Part shown: positions 6,273 to 14,599 of the stretch, one piece after another | How positions within the stretch are numbered: the first letter of the stretch is position 1 | Layout: every line of letters begins with the position of its first letter | Assembly (NCBI GenBank): GCA_964504025.1 | Contig: CAZDCO010000028.1 | Coordinates: forward strand, 1 to 15,757 | Reading direction: 5' to 3' | Length of the DNA stretch: 15,757 bases | Source: Scatosoma sp964504025 | GTDB taxonomy: Bacteria; Bacillota; Clostridia; Christensenellales; Borkfalkiaceae | Made by a program: the position numbers and the translations under genes | Notes under the pieces: generated by a model | What the model saw: only the letters and a program-made list of their open reading frames with translations | Databases searched by the model: none | Told to the model about the DNA's origin: nothing

Positions 6273-9200
6273 ATGAGAAAGGAAGAATGTTATCGCGTCG
6301 GTATCGACGTCGGTTCGACGACGGTGAAAGTCGTCGTGTTAAACGAAAACAACGAAACGGTGTACGGTGAATATCGTCGCCACCGTTCGCGCACGCAAGC
6401 AACCCTTTGCGAGTTGTTGCAGGAAGCGAAGGCAAAGCTCGGCAACCGCACTTTGTTGCCGCAGATCACGGGCTCGGGCGGTATCGGGCTGGGGAAAGCG
6501 TTGGATATTCCGTTCGCGCAAGAAGTCGTGGCGACGTGCGCGGCGATCCGATTCGTCGCGCCGCAAACGGACGTGGCGATCGAGTTGGGCGGCGAGGACG
6601 CGAAGATTATCTATTTCGGCAACGGCGTGGAAGAGCGTATGAACGGCGTGTGCGCAGGTGGTACGGGTTCGTTTATCGATCAAATGGCGTCGCTGTTGCA
6701 AACGGACGCGGCAGGCTTGAACGAGGCGGCAAAGGAGTATCGAACGATTTATCCCATTGCGGCGCGTTGCGGCGTGTTTGCGAAGACGGACGTGCAGCCG
6801 CTGATCAACGAGGGCGCGACGAAAGCCGATCTCGCCGCTTCCATTTTTCAAGCCGTCGTCAATCAGACGGTGTCGGGACTGGCGTGCGGAAAACCGATTC
6901 GCGGTACGGTGGCGTTCTTGGGCGGACCGTTGCACTACTCTTCCGAACTGAAAAAGGCGTTTGCGCGTACGCTGCGCCTCACCGACGAAACGATTGTCGA
7001 TCCCAATAACTCGCACCTGTTCGCGGCACTCGGCGCGGCACTCACCGTCGAGGGAGAGCGCGCGTTCGAGATAGACGAGCTGATCGAACGCCTGTCGCGG
7101 GGGGTGGCGTTGGATTCGGAAATCAAGCGTTTGCCGCCGCTGTTTGCGAGCCGTGCGGCGTACGACGAATTCCGTTTGCGCCACGAGCGCGCGACGGTCG
7201 TCAAGGGCAGAATTGCCGATTATTCGGGCGATTGCTTTTTAGGAATAGACGCAGGATCGACGACGACGAAACTCGCGTTGATTTCCGCGGAGGGCGAATT
7301 GTTGTTCTCCTACTATTCGAATAACCACGGTAATCCCGTACAAACGGCGATAACCGCCATGGGCGAGCTGAACAAAATGTTGCCCGACAGCGCGCGAATC
7401 GTGCGTTCCTGCTCGACTGGGTACGGGGAAACGTTGTTGAAAGCGGCGTTCGGTTTGGACGAAGGCGAAGTGGAAACGGTGGCGCATAGCAAGGCGGCGG
7501 CGTTCTTCGATCCCGACGTCGATTGTGTGTTGGACATCGGCGGACAGGATATGAAATGTATCCGCCTCAAAGACGGGTTCGTCGATACCGTTACCCTCAA
7601 CGAAGCGTGTTCGTCCGGTTGCGGCTCGTTTATCGAGAACTTTGCCAACTCGTTGGGACTGACGGCGGCGGAGTTCGCCATGGAAGCGTTGTTCGCGGAA
7701 AATCCCGTCGATTTGGGTACGCGCTGTACGGTGTTTATGAACTCCAACGTCAAACAGGCGCAAAAAGAGGGTGCGAGCGTGGCGGATATTTCGGCGGGGC
7801 TTGCCTATTCGGTCATCAAGAACGCGCTCTATAAAGTGATCAAGCTGACGAACGCGTCGCAACTCGGTAAACATATCGTCGTGCAGGGCGGCACTTTCTA
7901 CAACCACGCCGTATTGCGCGCGTTGGAGAGTATCGCAGGCGTGGAAGTTACCTGCCCTGACATTTCGGGTATTATGGGCGCGTTCGGTGCGGCGTTGATT
8001 GCAAAAGAACGGTACGTAGGACAACCGACGACGACGTTGTCGATGCAAGAGATACTCTCGTTGACGTATACGACGAACACGACGCGTTGTAAGGGGTGCG
8101 CAAACAACTGTACGTTGACGGTCAACGTCTTCTCGGGCGGTCGCAGACATATCACGGGAAACCGCTGTGAAAGAGGGGCAGGTATGCGTTTATCGACGGA
8201 AAAAGGGGCAAACCTCGTCGAATATAAACGGCAACGTATCTTTGCGGAAGTACAGCCGAAAGGAAACGGTTTCCGCGGTGAAATCGGAATTCCGCGTGTG
8301 CTGAATATGTACGAAAACTTCCCGTTTTGGGCGACGTTCTTTGCGGAACTCGGTTTTAAGGTCGTGCTGTCGCCGCAGTCCGATCGAAAACTCTACGAGC
8401 TGGGCATGGCGTCCATTCCGTCGGAGTCGGAGTGCTATCCCGCGAAGTTGGCGCACGGGCACGTGCAATGGTTGATCGATCGCGGCGTCAAGACGATTTT
8501 TCATCCCTGCGTATTTTTCGAGCGGCAGGAAACGAAGAACGCGCAAAATCATTTTAACTGCCCGATCGTCGTGTCCTATCCCGAAAATTTGAAGAACAAC
8601 GTGGACGACTTGTCCCGTTGCGGCGTTCGGTACGTGCGCCCGTTCTTGGCGTTCACGAGCGAAAAATCGGTGCGCGAAAAACTGAACAAAGTGTGCGAGG
8701 AAACGTGGAATATTCCGCGTGCGGAAACGGAGAAGGCGGTGCGAGCCGCGTGGCAGGCGCAGGAACGCGCGAAAGAGGATATTCGCGCGGAGGGCAAACG
8801 CGCCCTTGCGGAGATGGAAAAACGGGGCGGTAAGGGAATCGTGCTTGCAGGGCGTCCCTATCATATCGACGGGGAAATCAACCACGGAATTCCCGAATTG
8901 ATCGCCTCCTATGGTTTCGACGTGTTTACGGAAGACAGTTTGCCAATCGACTTCGAGCCGCAAAGACCGCTCCGCGTCGTCGATCAATGGACGTACCATT
9001 CGCGGTTGTATACGGCGGCGGAGTTCGTTTCCAAACGGGACGATTTAGAGCTGATACAACTCAATTCCTTCGGGTGCGGTTTGGACGCGGTAACGACCGA
9101 TCAAGTCAACGAGATTTTGGAAAAATGCAACAAACTGTATACCGTGTTGAAGATCGACGAGGTGAATAACCTCGGCGCGGTGCGTATCCGTATCCGCAGC

Positions 9201-10508
9201 TTGCTTGCGGCGATCAAAGCGCGGCAGGAAAAGGGCGTTACGGCGAAGAGCTTGCCCCTCGTTTACGAGCGTACGGAGTTCACCGAGCAAATGAAAAAGG
9301 ACGGGTATACCATTATCGCGCCGCAAATGTCGCCGATCCATTTCAATGTTCTCGCGCCCGTATTCCGAAAATACGGCTACAACGTCGTCATTTTGGATAA
9401 CGATAACCGTAGCGCGATCGATAAGGGGTTGCAATACGTCAACAACGACGCGTGCTATCCGTCGATCGTTTCCGTCGGGCAAATTATGGAAGCGGTGCTG
9501 TCGGGAAGATACGATACCGATCGTTTGGCGATTATCATGACGCAAACGGGCGGTTGTTGCCGTGCGAGCAATTACGTGGCGTTTATCCGTCGCGCATTGG
9601 AAAAGGCAGGGCTGGCGCATATTCCCGTGATTTCGTTGAATGCGAACGGCATGGAAAAGAATAGCGGTTTCACCCTCGGCGTGCCGCTTTTGCTCGACGC
9701 GGTGCGCGCCGTCGTGTACGGCGATTTGTTGATGCGCTGTCTGTACCGCATACGCCCGTACGAAAGGGAAAAGGGCGCGGCGAACGCGCTTTGCGAGAAG
9801 TGGACGACGATATGCGTGCAATCGTTGCTCGATAAAAAGTGCGGTTGGTCGTATAAACGCGTGTGCAAAGCGCTCGTGGAAGATTTCGATACCCTGCCGA
9901 TCGACGAGAGCGTGAAGAAACCGCGCGTCGGCGTCGTCGGAGAAATACTCGTCAAATACATGCCCCTTGCAAACAACTATTTGGTGGATTTGTTGGAGAG
10001 CGAGGGCGCGGAAGCCGTCGTGCCCGATTTGATGGACTTTATGAATTACAGCTTGTATAACCAGCAATATAAATGCGAGAACTACTCGATGAAGAAGAGC
10101 GGAAAACTCGTGTCGAAGTTGGGGCTGTGGTTTATCGAGAAGATGCGTAAACCGGCGACGGACGCTTTGCATGCGAGCAGGCGGTTCGACGCGCCCGTGG
10201 ACATCGAGCGTATCGCGGAGATGACGAAGCCGTTTTTGTCTATCGGCAATCAGTACGGCGAGGGTTGGTTCTTGACGGGTGAAATGGTAGAGCTACTGAC
10301 GAGCGGCACGCCGAATATCGTTTGTATTCAGCCGTTTGCCTGCTTGCCGAATCACGTCGTGGGTAAGGGCGTTATCAAGCGGCTCAAAGAGGAATATCCG
10401 TTTGCGAATATCGCCGCGGTTGATTACGATCCGGGCACGAGCGAGGTCAACCAACTCAATCGTATCAAATTGATGTTATCTGAAGCGAAACGAACGGGGC
10501 AGGTATGA
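6273..10508 (+). CDS. Giant fused acyl-CoA dehydratase activase / 2-hydroxyacyl-CoA dehydratase-like iron-sulfur protein
   Basis: About 1411 residues. Two ASKHA-fold ATPase units of the HgdC/BadF type come first: GIDVGSTTVK (10-19) and GIDAGSTTTK (324-333). Each keeps both Cys known in HgdC to bridge a [4Fe-4S] cluster between two subunits: C127 and C166, then C446 and C485, with the same 39-residue spacing. A CxxCx3C plus Cys motif follows (C606, C609, C613, C632). The rest resembles COG3580/COG3581 (HgdB-like), with conserved Cys at 721, 746, 763, 935, 1061, 1095-1096, 1351 and 1357. HgdC-type units use ATP to push one electron to very low potential. The substrate of these fused proteins is not established. 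ATG 6273 gives the family-like N-terminus but has a poor ribosome site; in-frame TTG 6216 is the alternative. Confidence 0.88.
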   Translation: MRKEECYRVGIDVGSTTVKVVVLNENNETVYGEYRRHRSRTQATLCELLQEAKAKLGNRTLLPQITGSGGIGLGKALDIPFAQEVVATCAAIRFVAPQTDVAIELGGEDAKIIYFGNGVEERMNGVCAGGTGSFIDQMASLLQTDAAGLNEAAKEYRTIYPIAARCGVFAKTDVQPLINEGATKADLAASIFQAVVNQTVSGLACGKPIRGTVAFLGGPLHYSSELKKAFARTLRLTDETIVDPNNSHLFAALGAALTVEGERAFEIDELIERLSRGVALDSEIKRLPPLFASRAAYDEFRLRHERATVVKGRIADYSGDCFLGIDAGSTTTKLALISAEGELLFSYYSNNHGNPVQTAITAMGELNKMLPDSARIVRSCSTGYGETLLKAAFGLDEGEVETVAHSKAAAFFDPDVDCVLDIGGQDMKCIRLKDGFVDTVTLNEACSSGCGSFIENFANSLGLTAAEFAMEALFAENPVDLGTRCTVFMNSNVKQAQKEGASVADISAGLAYSVIKNALYKVIKLTNASQLGKHIVVQGGTFYNHAVLRALESIAGVEVTCPDISGIMGAFGAALIAKERYVGQPTTTLSMQEILSLTYTTNTTRCKGCANNCTLTVNVFSGGRRHITGNRCERGAGMRLSTEKGANLVEYKRQRIFAEVQPKGNGFRGEIGIPRVLNMYENFPFWATFFAELGFKVVLSPQSDRKLYELGMASIPSESECYPAKLAHGHVQWLIDRGVKTIFHPCVFFERQETKNAQNHFNCPIVVSYPENLKNNVDDLSRCGVRYVRPFLAFTSEKSVREKLNKVCEETWNIPRAETEKAVRAAWQAQERAKEDIRAEGKRALAEMEKRGGKGIVLAGRPYHIDGEINHGIPELIASYGFDVFTEDSLPIDFEPQRPLRVVDQWTYHSRLYTAAEFVSKRDDLELIQLNSFGCGLDAVTTDQVNEILEKCNKLYTVLKIDEVNNLGAVRIRIRSLLAAIKARQEKGVTAKSLPLVYERTEFTEQMKKDGYTIIAPQMSPIHFNVLAPVFRKYGYNVVILDNDNRSAIDKGLQYVNNDACYPSIVSVGQIMEAVLSGRYDTDRLAIIMTQTGGCCRASNYVAFIRRALEKAGLAHIPVISLNANGMEKNSGFTLGVPLLLDAVRAVVYGDLLMRCLYRIRPYEREKGAANALCEKWTTICVQSLLDKKCGWSYKRVCKALVEDFDTLPIDESVKKPRVGVVGEILVKYMPLANNYLVDLLESEGAEAVVPDLMDFMNYSLYNQQYKCENYSMKKSGKLVSKLGLWFIEKMRKPATDALHASRRFDAPVDIERIAEMTKPFLSIGNQYGEGWFLTGEMVELLTSGTPNIVCIQPFACLPNHVVGKGVIKRLKEEYPFANIAAVDYDPGTSEVNQLNRIKLMLSEAKRTGQV

Positions 10509-10527
10509 GATTATTATAAGAATAGCG

Positions 10528-10572
10528 AAACGCGCAAGGCGGAGGAGTACTCCTTCTCTCGCGCGTTTTTTT
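10528..10572 (+). terminator. Terminator after the giant activase fusion gene
   Basis: AAACGCGC (10528-10535) pairs with GCGCGTTT (10561-10568), with further internal pairing through GGAGGAGTACTCCTTC (10541-10556), followed by a run of seven T (10566-10572). Confidence 0.88.
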
Positions 10573-10595
10573 GCGGTCTTGCCGTGGAAATATTA

Positions 10596-10634
10596 GCAAT
10601 TCGTATTGCAATTTTTCGCGCGCTATGGTATACT
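10596..10634 (+). promoter_or_regulatory. Promoter of the GH2 gene with an operator-like repeat
   Basis: -35 TTGCAA (10606-10611), 17-bp spacer, -10 TATACT (10629-10634) with TG upstream. GCAATTCGTATTGC (10596-10609) overlaps the -35: 5-bp perfect arms around a central CG, the general style of LacI-family operators. The leader is about 30 nt. The regulator is unknown. Confidence 0.72.
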
Positions 10635-10669
10635 ATACGAAAACGATCCCGATAGGAAGAGAAGAGGCT

Positions 10670-12877
10670 ATGAGAACGTATTTGACTTGGCAGGTAGCGA
10701 AGAGTGCGGACGGAAAAACGTTCGAGGAATATATCCCTGCAACCGTTCCCGGCAACGTACAGCTGGACTACGCGCGCGCAAAGGGGTTTGCCGACGATTG
10801 GCAATTCGCCGACAACTTTCATAAATTCGACGGCTTGGAAGATTGCTATTGGAAGTATCGCGCGACGTTGAACGGCTTGGATCGCGAACGGGAAAACTAT
10901 TTCGTCGCGCTCGGTATCGATTACGCGTTCGACGTATTTTTGGACGGCGAGAAGATATATACGCACGAAGGTATGTTTTCCAAAACTCGTCTTTCGTTGG
11001 CGAGAGCGAAAGAGGGGAGCGTATTAGAGGTGTTGATTTATCCCGCGCCGAAAAACCCCGTAGACGATATAGTAAGGTTGGATCAAAGCCGTATTCCGTT
11101 GGGAAGATCGGAAGCGGATTGCAGCGTGAAACCTGCCGTTGGCTACGGTTGGGACTTTCACCCCCGTTTGATCGTACAGGGTATTTGGGACGAAGCGTAC
11201 GTAGAAAGCGTGGAAAAGTTGCATATCGTAGACGTGAACGTCGATTACGAGATCGTCGATATAGAAAATGAACGGGGCGTGGCGGAGATTTTGGTGTCGG
11301 TGCAAAAGACGGGCGGCGTCGTCGAACGGTATTTGTACGACGAAAACGGGAATTGCGTCGCGAAGAGTGCGACGGGGCGTATGCGCGCAACCGTCGAACT
11401 TTGGTATCCGCATACCGTCGGAAGTCAGCCGTTGTACCGTTTGGAAACGGTACTCAAAGAGAAAAAGGGGGGACGCGTACTTTCTACCGTCCGTAAAACG
11501 GTCGGGTTTAGAAAGGTGGAGCTGTTGATGAACGACGGCGCGTGGGAACAGTCGGAAGAGGGCGGTTATCCCCTGCCGCGCGCCTTTTGCTCGATGCAAC
11601 TGTGTATCAACGGCAAAAAGGTATTTGCGAAAGGCTCGAATTGGGTGAACCCCGAAGTGTTCGTCGGTACGCTGACGAAAGAAGATTATCGCGCACAGTT
11701 GCAACTCGTGAAAGATTGCAACATGAATTTGTTGCGGACGTGGGGAGGCGCGATCGTCAACAAGGAAGCGTTTTTCGAGTTGTGCGACGAGCTGGGCATT
11801 ATGGTTTGGCAAGAATTTCCTTTGGCGTGCAACAATTACGCGGACGATAAACGGTATCTCGCCGTGTTGGAAAAAGAGGCGCACGCGATCGTACGGAAGA
11901 TAAAATCGCACCCCTGCCACGTGCTTTGGTGCGGCGGTAACGAGCTGTTTAACTCGTGGTCGAATATGACCGATCAGCGGCTTGCACTCCGTATTTTGAA
12001 CGAGGTGTGTTTGGACGAGGATCGGTTCACTCCCTTCTTGCCGACGTCGCCCGTGTACGGCGTGAAGCACGGACCGTATTGGTTTACCGTCCAGGGACGG
12101 GACGTTTTCCACCTTTTCAACGAAAACGTCGCGACGGGGTATACGGAGTTCGGTATGCCGTGCATGGCGGATTACGATCAGTTGGTAAAGTTTATGCCGA
12201 CAGACGCGCTACAAAAGCTGGAAAATACGCAGGCGTGGCGCGATCACTTTGCTTTCGACGCGGCGGATAGGACGACGGGCTGGTGCGATTATACTAGCGT
12301 TTCGTTGTATTTCGGAGAGATCGAAGATTTGAAGGAGTATATACGGCACTCGCAATTTTTGGCGTGCGCGGGGTATACGTACGTCTTTGAAGAGGGGCGG
12401 CGGCAACCGACCTGTTCGATCGTGGCGAATTGGTGTTTTAACGAGCCGTGGTATTGCGCGGCGAACAATAGTTTGGTGGGCTACGGGAACGTGAAAAAGC
12501 CGACGTACGACGCCGTAAAAGGGGCGTTGGCGGCGGTTACGCCGTCGTTGCGTATGCCGCGGTTCGACTACCGAAAGGGGGATACGTTCAAGGGGGAAGT
12601 GCATATCTTGAACGATAGCGGAAAGCCGAGCGGAATCGATCGCGTGGACGTGTACCTTGACGACGGACGGGAGGGGTATTTGACGACGCTGACGGCGAAG
12701 GGTAGCGCGGAAAACGAATATTGCGGCGATGTGTCGTTCGAGATCGACGACGGACTTGCAAACGGCAAGGGCGCGGTGGACGTTCACGGGGAAAACAAGA
12801 TCGTGGCGATCGTGTTAAAGGCGAACGGAACGGAAAAGCGGTATCCGATATTGCTTTGGAAGGGAGAAGAAAATTAA
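10670..12877 (+). CDS. Glycoside hydrolase family 2, beta-mannosidase-like
   Basis: A 735-residue cytoplasmic enzyme with no signal peptide. It starts with a sugar-binding jelly-roll-like domain (about 1-170, with VPGNVQLD and CYWKYRATL), then an Ig-like domain, then a TIM barrel containing KGSNWVNPEVF and LLRTWGGAIVNKEAFFELCDELGIMVWQEF. The acid/base Glu is E425 in WCGGNELFNSW and the nucleophile is E493 in YTEFGMP, as in GH2 beta-mannosidases and exo-beta-glucosaminidases. A C-terminal beta domain follows from about 640. It is shorter than many family members (800 or more). ATG 10670 is chosen because the promoter ends at 10634 and homologous sequence begins there; earlier in-frame codons would precede the promoter. 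It likely removes non-reducing mannose or a related sugar from imported oligosaccharides. Substrate is uncertain. Confidence 0.87.
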   Translation: MRTYLTWQVAKSADGKTFEEYIPATVPGNVQLDYARAKGFADDWQFADNFHKFDGLEDCYWKYRATLNGLDRERENYFVALGIDYAFDVFLDGEKIYTHEGMFSKTRLSLARAKEGSVLEVLIYPAPKNPVDDIVRLDQSRIPLGRSEADCSVKPAVGYGWDFHPRLIVQGIWDEAYVESVEKLHIVDVNVDYEIVDIENERGVAEILVSVQKTGGVVERYLYDENGNCVAKSATGRMRATVELWYPHTVGSQPLYRLETVLKEKKGGRVLSTVRKTVGFRKVELLMNDGAWEQSEEGGYPLPRAFCSMQLCINGKKVFAKGSNWVNPEVFVGTLTKEDYRAQLQLVKDCNMNLLRTWGGAIVNKEAFFELCDELGIMVWQEFPLACNNYADDKRYLAVLEKEAHAIVRKIKSHPCHVLWCGGNELFNSWSNMTDQRLALRILNEVCLDEDRFTPFLPTSPVYGVKHGPYWFTVQGRDVFHLFNENVATGYTEFGMPCMADYDQLVKFMPTDALQKLENTQAWRDHFAFDAADRTTGWCDYTSVSLYFGEIEDLKEYIRHSQFLACAGYTYVFEEGRRQPTCSIVANWCFNEPWYCAANNSLVGYGNVKKPTYDAVKGALAAVTPSLRMPRFDYRKGDTFKGEVHILNDSGKPSGIDRVDVYLDDGREGYLTTLTAKGSAENEYCGDVSFEIDDGLANGKGAVDVHGENKIVAIVLKANGTEKRYPILLWKGEEN

Positions 12878-12895
12878 AGGGTTGTACTACCTGTA

Positions 12896-12932
12896 AACAG
12901 TCGTGCGGCGATCGTGCCTCGCGGCTGTTTTT
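12896..12932 (+). terminator. Terminator of the GH2 gene
   Basis: AACAGTCG (12896-12903) pairs with CGGCTGTT (12922-12929) with one G-U pair, inner pairing GGC/GCC, and a T run (12928-12932). It starts 18 bp after the stop codon. Confidence 0.85.
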
Positions 12933-12962
12933 CTATTCCGACGGAATTTTTCGCGGCGGATA

Positions 12963-12991
12963 TTGACAAAACGCGGCGTAGGTGATACAAT
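12963..12991 (+). promoter_or_regulatory. Upstream promoter P1 of the GH1 gene
   Basis: TTGACA (12963-12968), 17-bp spacer, TACAAT (12986-12991), preceded by TG for an extended -10. It would give a leader of about 195 nt that runs through the second promoter and the palindrome. The 314-bp stretch between the GH2 and GH1 genes holds this promoter, the terminator before it, P2 and its palindrome. Confidence 0.85.
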
Positions 12992-13084
12992 ATTTCCAAG
13001 GGAAACGCCCGTTTTTGGACGATAATGGTAGGCGTTTATGCGGTAAGAAAGCATAAAATGCAAAGAGAAAGGTACGAATTGCAA

Positions 13085-13114
13085 TTTACATTTCCGTACG
13101 TCCACTGCTATAAT
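13085..13114 (+). promoter_or_regulatory. Proximal promoter P2 of the GH1 gene
   Basis: -35 TTTACA (13085-13090), 18-bp spacer, perfect -10 TATAAT (13109-13114). The -10 lies within the palindrome at 13102-13122. A start near 13121 would leave a leader of about 70 nt. Confidence 0.7.
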
Positions 13115-13122
13115 AGCAGTGG
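13102..13122. promoter_or_regulatory. Perfect 21-bp palindrome over the GH1 P2 -10 (candidate operator)
   Basis: Arms CCACTGCTAT (13102-13111) and ATAGCAGTGG (13113-13122) are exact reverse complements around a single A at 13112, and the P2 -10 spans the centre. A dimeric repressor bound here would block P2 directly. Transcripts from P1 would carry it as a hairpin (loop formed by the central bases), about 50 nt before the ribosome site. There is no T tract, so it is not a simple terminator. Confidence 0.8.
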
Positions 13123-13191
13123 TAAAAACCGACCGATCGGCGCAATCTATTTGCGTCTACAAAAACGAACGGTTAAAGGAGAGGAACGATT

Positions 13192-14514
13192 ATGAAAGAT
13201 TTTATTTACGGTGCGGCGACGGCGGCGTATCAAATCGAGGGCGCGTACCGCGAGGACGGTAAGGGAGAAAGCATTTGGGACGTGTTTACGCACCAAAAGG
13301 GGAACATTAAACACGGCGACACGGGGGACGCGGCGTGCGATCATTATCATCGCTATCGCGAGGATGTGGCACTCTTGGCGGAGTTGGGCGTGGACGCGTA
13401 CCGTTTTTCGTTGGCGTGGACGAGAATTATTCCCGACGGCACGGGCGAGATCAATCCCAAAGGAATCGATTTTTATAACCGACTGATCGACGAGTTGTTG
13501 GCGCACGGAATCGAGCCGTATATCACCTTGTACCATTGGGACTTGCCGCAACGGTTATACGAGAGGGGCGGTTTTCTCAATCCCGATATGCCGCAATGGT
13601 TTTACGAGTACGCAAAGGTGGTAGGGCGGGCGTTCGGGGATCGCGTAAAGCATTTTATCACGATCAACGAGCCGCAATGTATTTTGGCGTGTTTGAACGG
13701 TTCGGGACAAGCACCGAATTTGCGTTGTACCGTCAAGGATCGGTTGACGGCGACGCATACGCTGTTAAAGGCGCACGGTATGGCGGTCAAAGCGCTGCGC
13801 GAGACGGTCCGAGACGTGAAAATAGGCTACGCGCCGTGCGGTTTCGTGCATTGCCCGAAGGACGATTCGGAAGAGGAAATCGAGTTCGCACGGAAGGCGT
13901 ATTTTGAAATTCCCGAAAACGATCCGACGGAGTGCGTGTCGATATTCAGCGATTTTGTCTTTTTCGGGGACTACCCGAAAGAATATTATGAAAAATTCCA
14001 CGACGTATTGCCGAATATACAGCCCTCCGATTTTGCGTTGATTTCGCAACCGATTGATTTTTATTGTCAAAATATCTATTTCGGGGCGACGGGCAAGAAC
14101 GTGGACGGACGGTTCGTACAGGACGAGTATCGCGGCGGTTTCCCGAGAAATACGATCGGATGGAATATTTATCCGGACGCGATGTATTGGGGCGCGCGGT
14201 TTTTGTACGAGCGGTATAAAACGCCGCTGTATATTACCGAAAACGGTATGCCGAATATCGATTTCGTCAGTTTGGACGGCAAAGTGCACGATCCGCAACG
14301 TATCGATTTTATCGAACGGTACTTGCAGGCGTTGGAGCGCGCGAAAGCGGACGGCGCGGACGTGCGCGGCTATTTCTATTGGAGTTTGTTGGATAATTTC
14401 GAGTGGGCGCACGGCTACGATCAGCGATTCGGGCTCGTTTACGTCGATTATCCTACGCAAAAGCGAATCCCGAAAGATTCGTTCTACTATTATCGGCAAA
14501 GAATTAAAAGGTGA
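13192..14514 (+). CDS. Glycoside hydrolase family 1 beta-glucosidase
   Basis: A 440-residue (beta/alpha)8-barrel enzyme. The N-terminal GH1 signature FIYGAATAAYQIEGAYREDG is complete. The acid/base Glu is E160 in TINEPQ and the nucleophile is E350 in YITENGMP. YHWDLPQ and WSLLDNFEWAHGYDQRFGLVYVDY are also present. E404-W405 in that last motif is the non-phosphorylated-sugar type, so a beta-glucosidase (or beta-galactosidase/fucosidase side activities) is more likely than a 6-phospho-beta-glucosidase. There is no signal peptide, so it acts in the cytoplasm on imported oligosaccharides. AAAGGAGAGG lies just before the ATG. It sits beside the GH2 enzyme but has separate control, suggesting related but independently induced sugar use. 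Confidence 0.95.
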   Translation: MKDFIYGAATAAYQIEGAYREDGKGESIWDVFTHQKGNIKHGDTGDAACDHYHRYREDVALLAELGVDAYRFSLAWTRIIPDGTGEINPKGIDFYNRLIDELLAHGIEPYITLYHWDLPQRLYERGGFLNPDMPQWFYEYAKVVGRAFGDRVKHFITINEPQCILACLNGSGQAPNLRCTVKDRLTATHTLLKAHGMAVKALRETVRDVKIGYAPCGFVHCPKDDSEEEIEFARKAYFEIPENDPTECVSIFSDFVFFGDYPKEYYEKFHDVLPNIQPSDFALISQPIDFYCQNIYFGATGKNVDGRFVQDEYRGGFPRNTIGWNIYPDAMYWGARFLYERYKTPLYITENGMPNIDFVSLDGKVHDPQRIDFIERYLQALERAKADGADVRGYFYWSLLDNFEWAHGYDQRFGLVYVDYPTQKRIPKDSFYYYRQRIKR

Positions 14515-14563
14515 GGCTCGCGGCAGGCGTAAGCGGTCGTCGTGTGTTTAACGAATGAAAAAG

Positions 14564-14586
14564 TAACGCCGCGCTCGTTGGCGTTA
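14564..14586. promoter_or_regulatory. Hairpin immediately before the ribosome site of the small lipoprotein
   Basis: TAACGCC (14564-14570) and GGCGTTA (14580-14586) form a perfect 7-bp stem with a 9-nt loop. It ends exactly where the GGGGAGG ribosome site begins (14587-14593). It could affect message stability or translation. No promoter for this gene is clear, so read-through from the GH1 gene is possible. Confidence 0.45.
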
Positions 14587-14599
14587 GGGGAGGGTGAGG

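Noticed and set aside
10571..10669. Longer GH2 reading frame beginning at 10571
   Set aside because: It overlaps the preceding terminator's T run and the GH2 promoter; the conserved protein begins at 10670.
13025..13195. A 56-codon frame from ATG 13025 whose TGA overlaps the GH1 ATG (ATGA), like a leader peptide or coupled gene
   Set aside because: No ribosome site precedes it, its codon use differs from the neighbours, and it runs through promoter P2 and the palindrome. More likely an untranslated control region.
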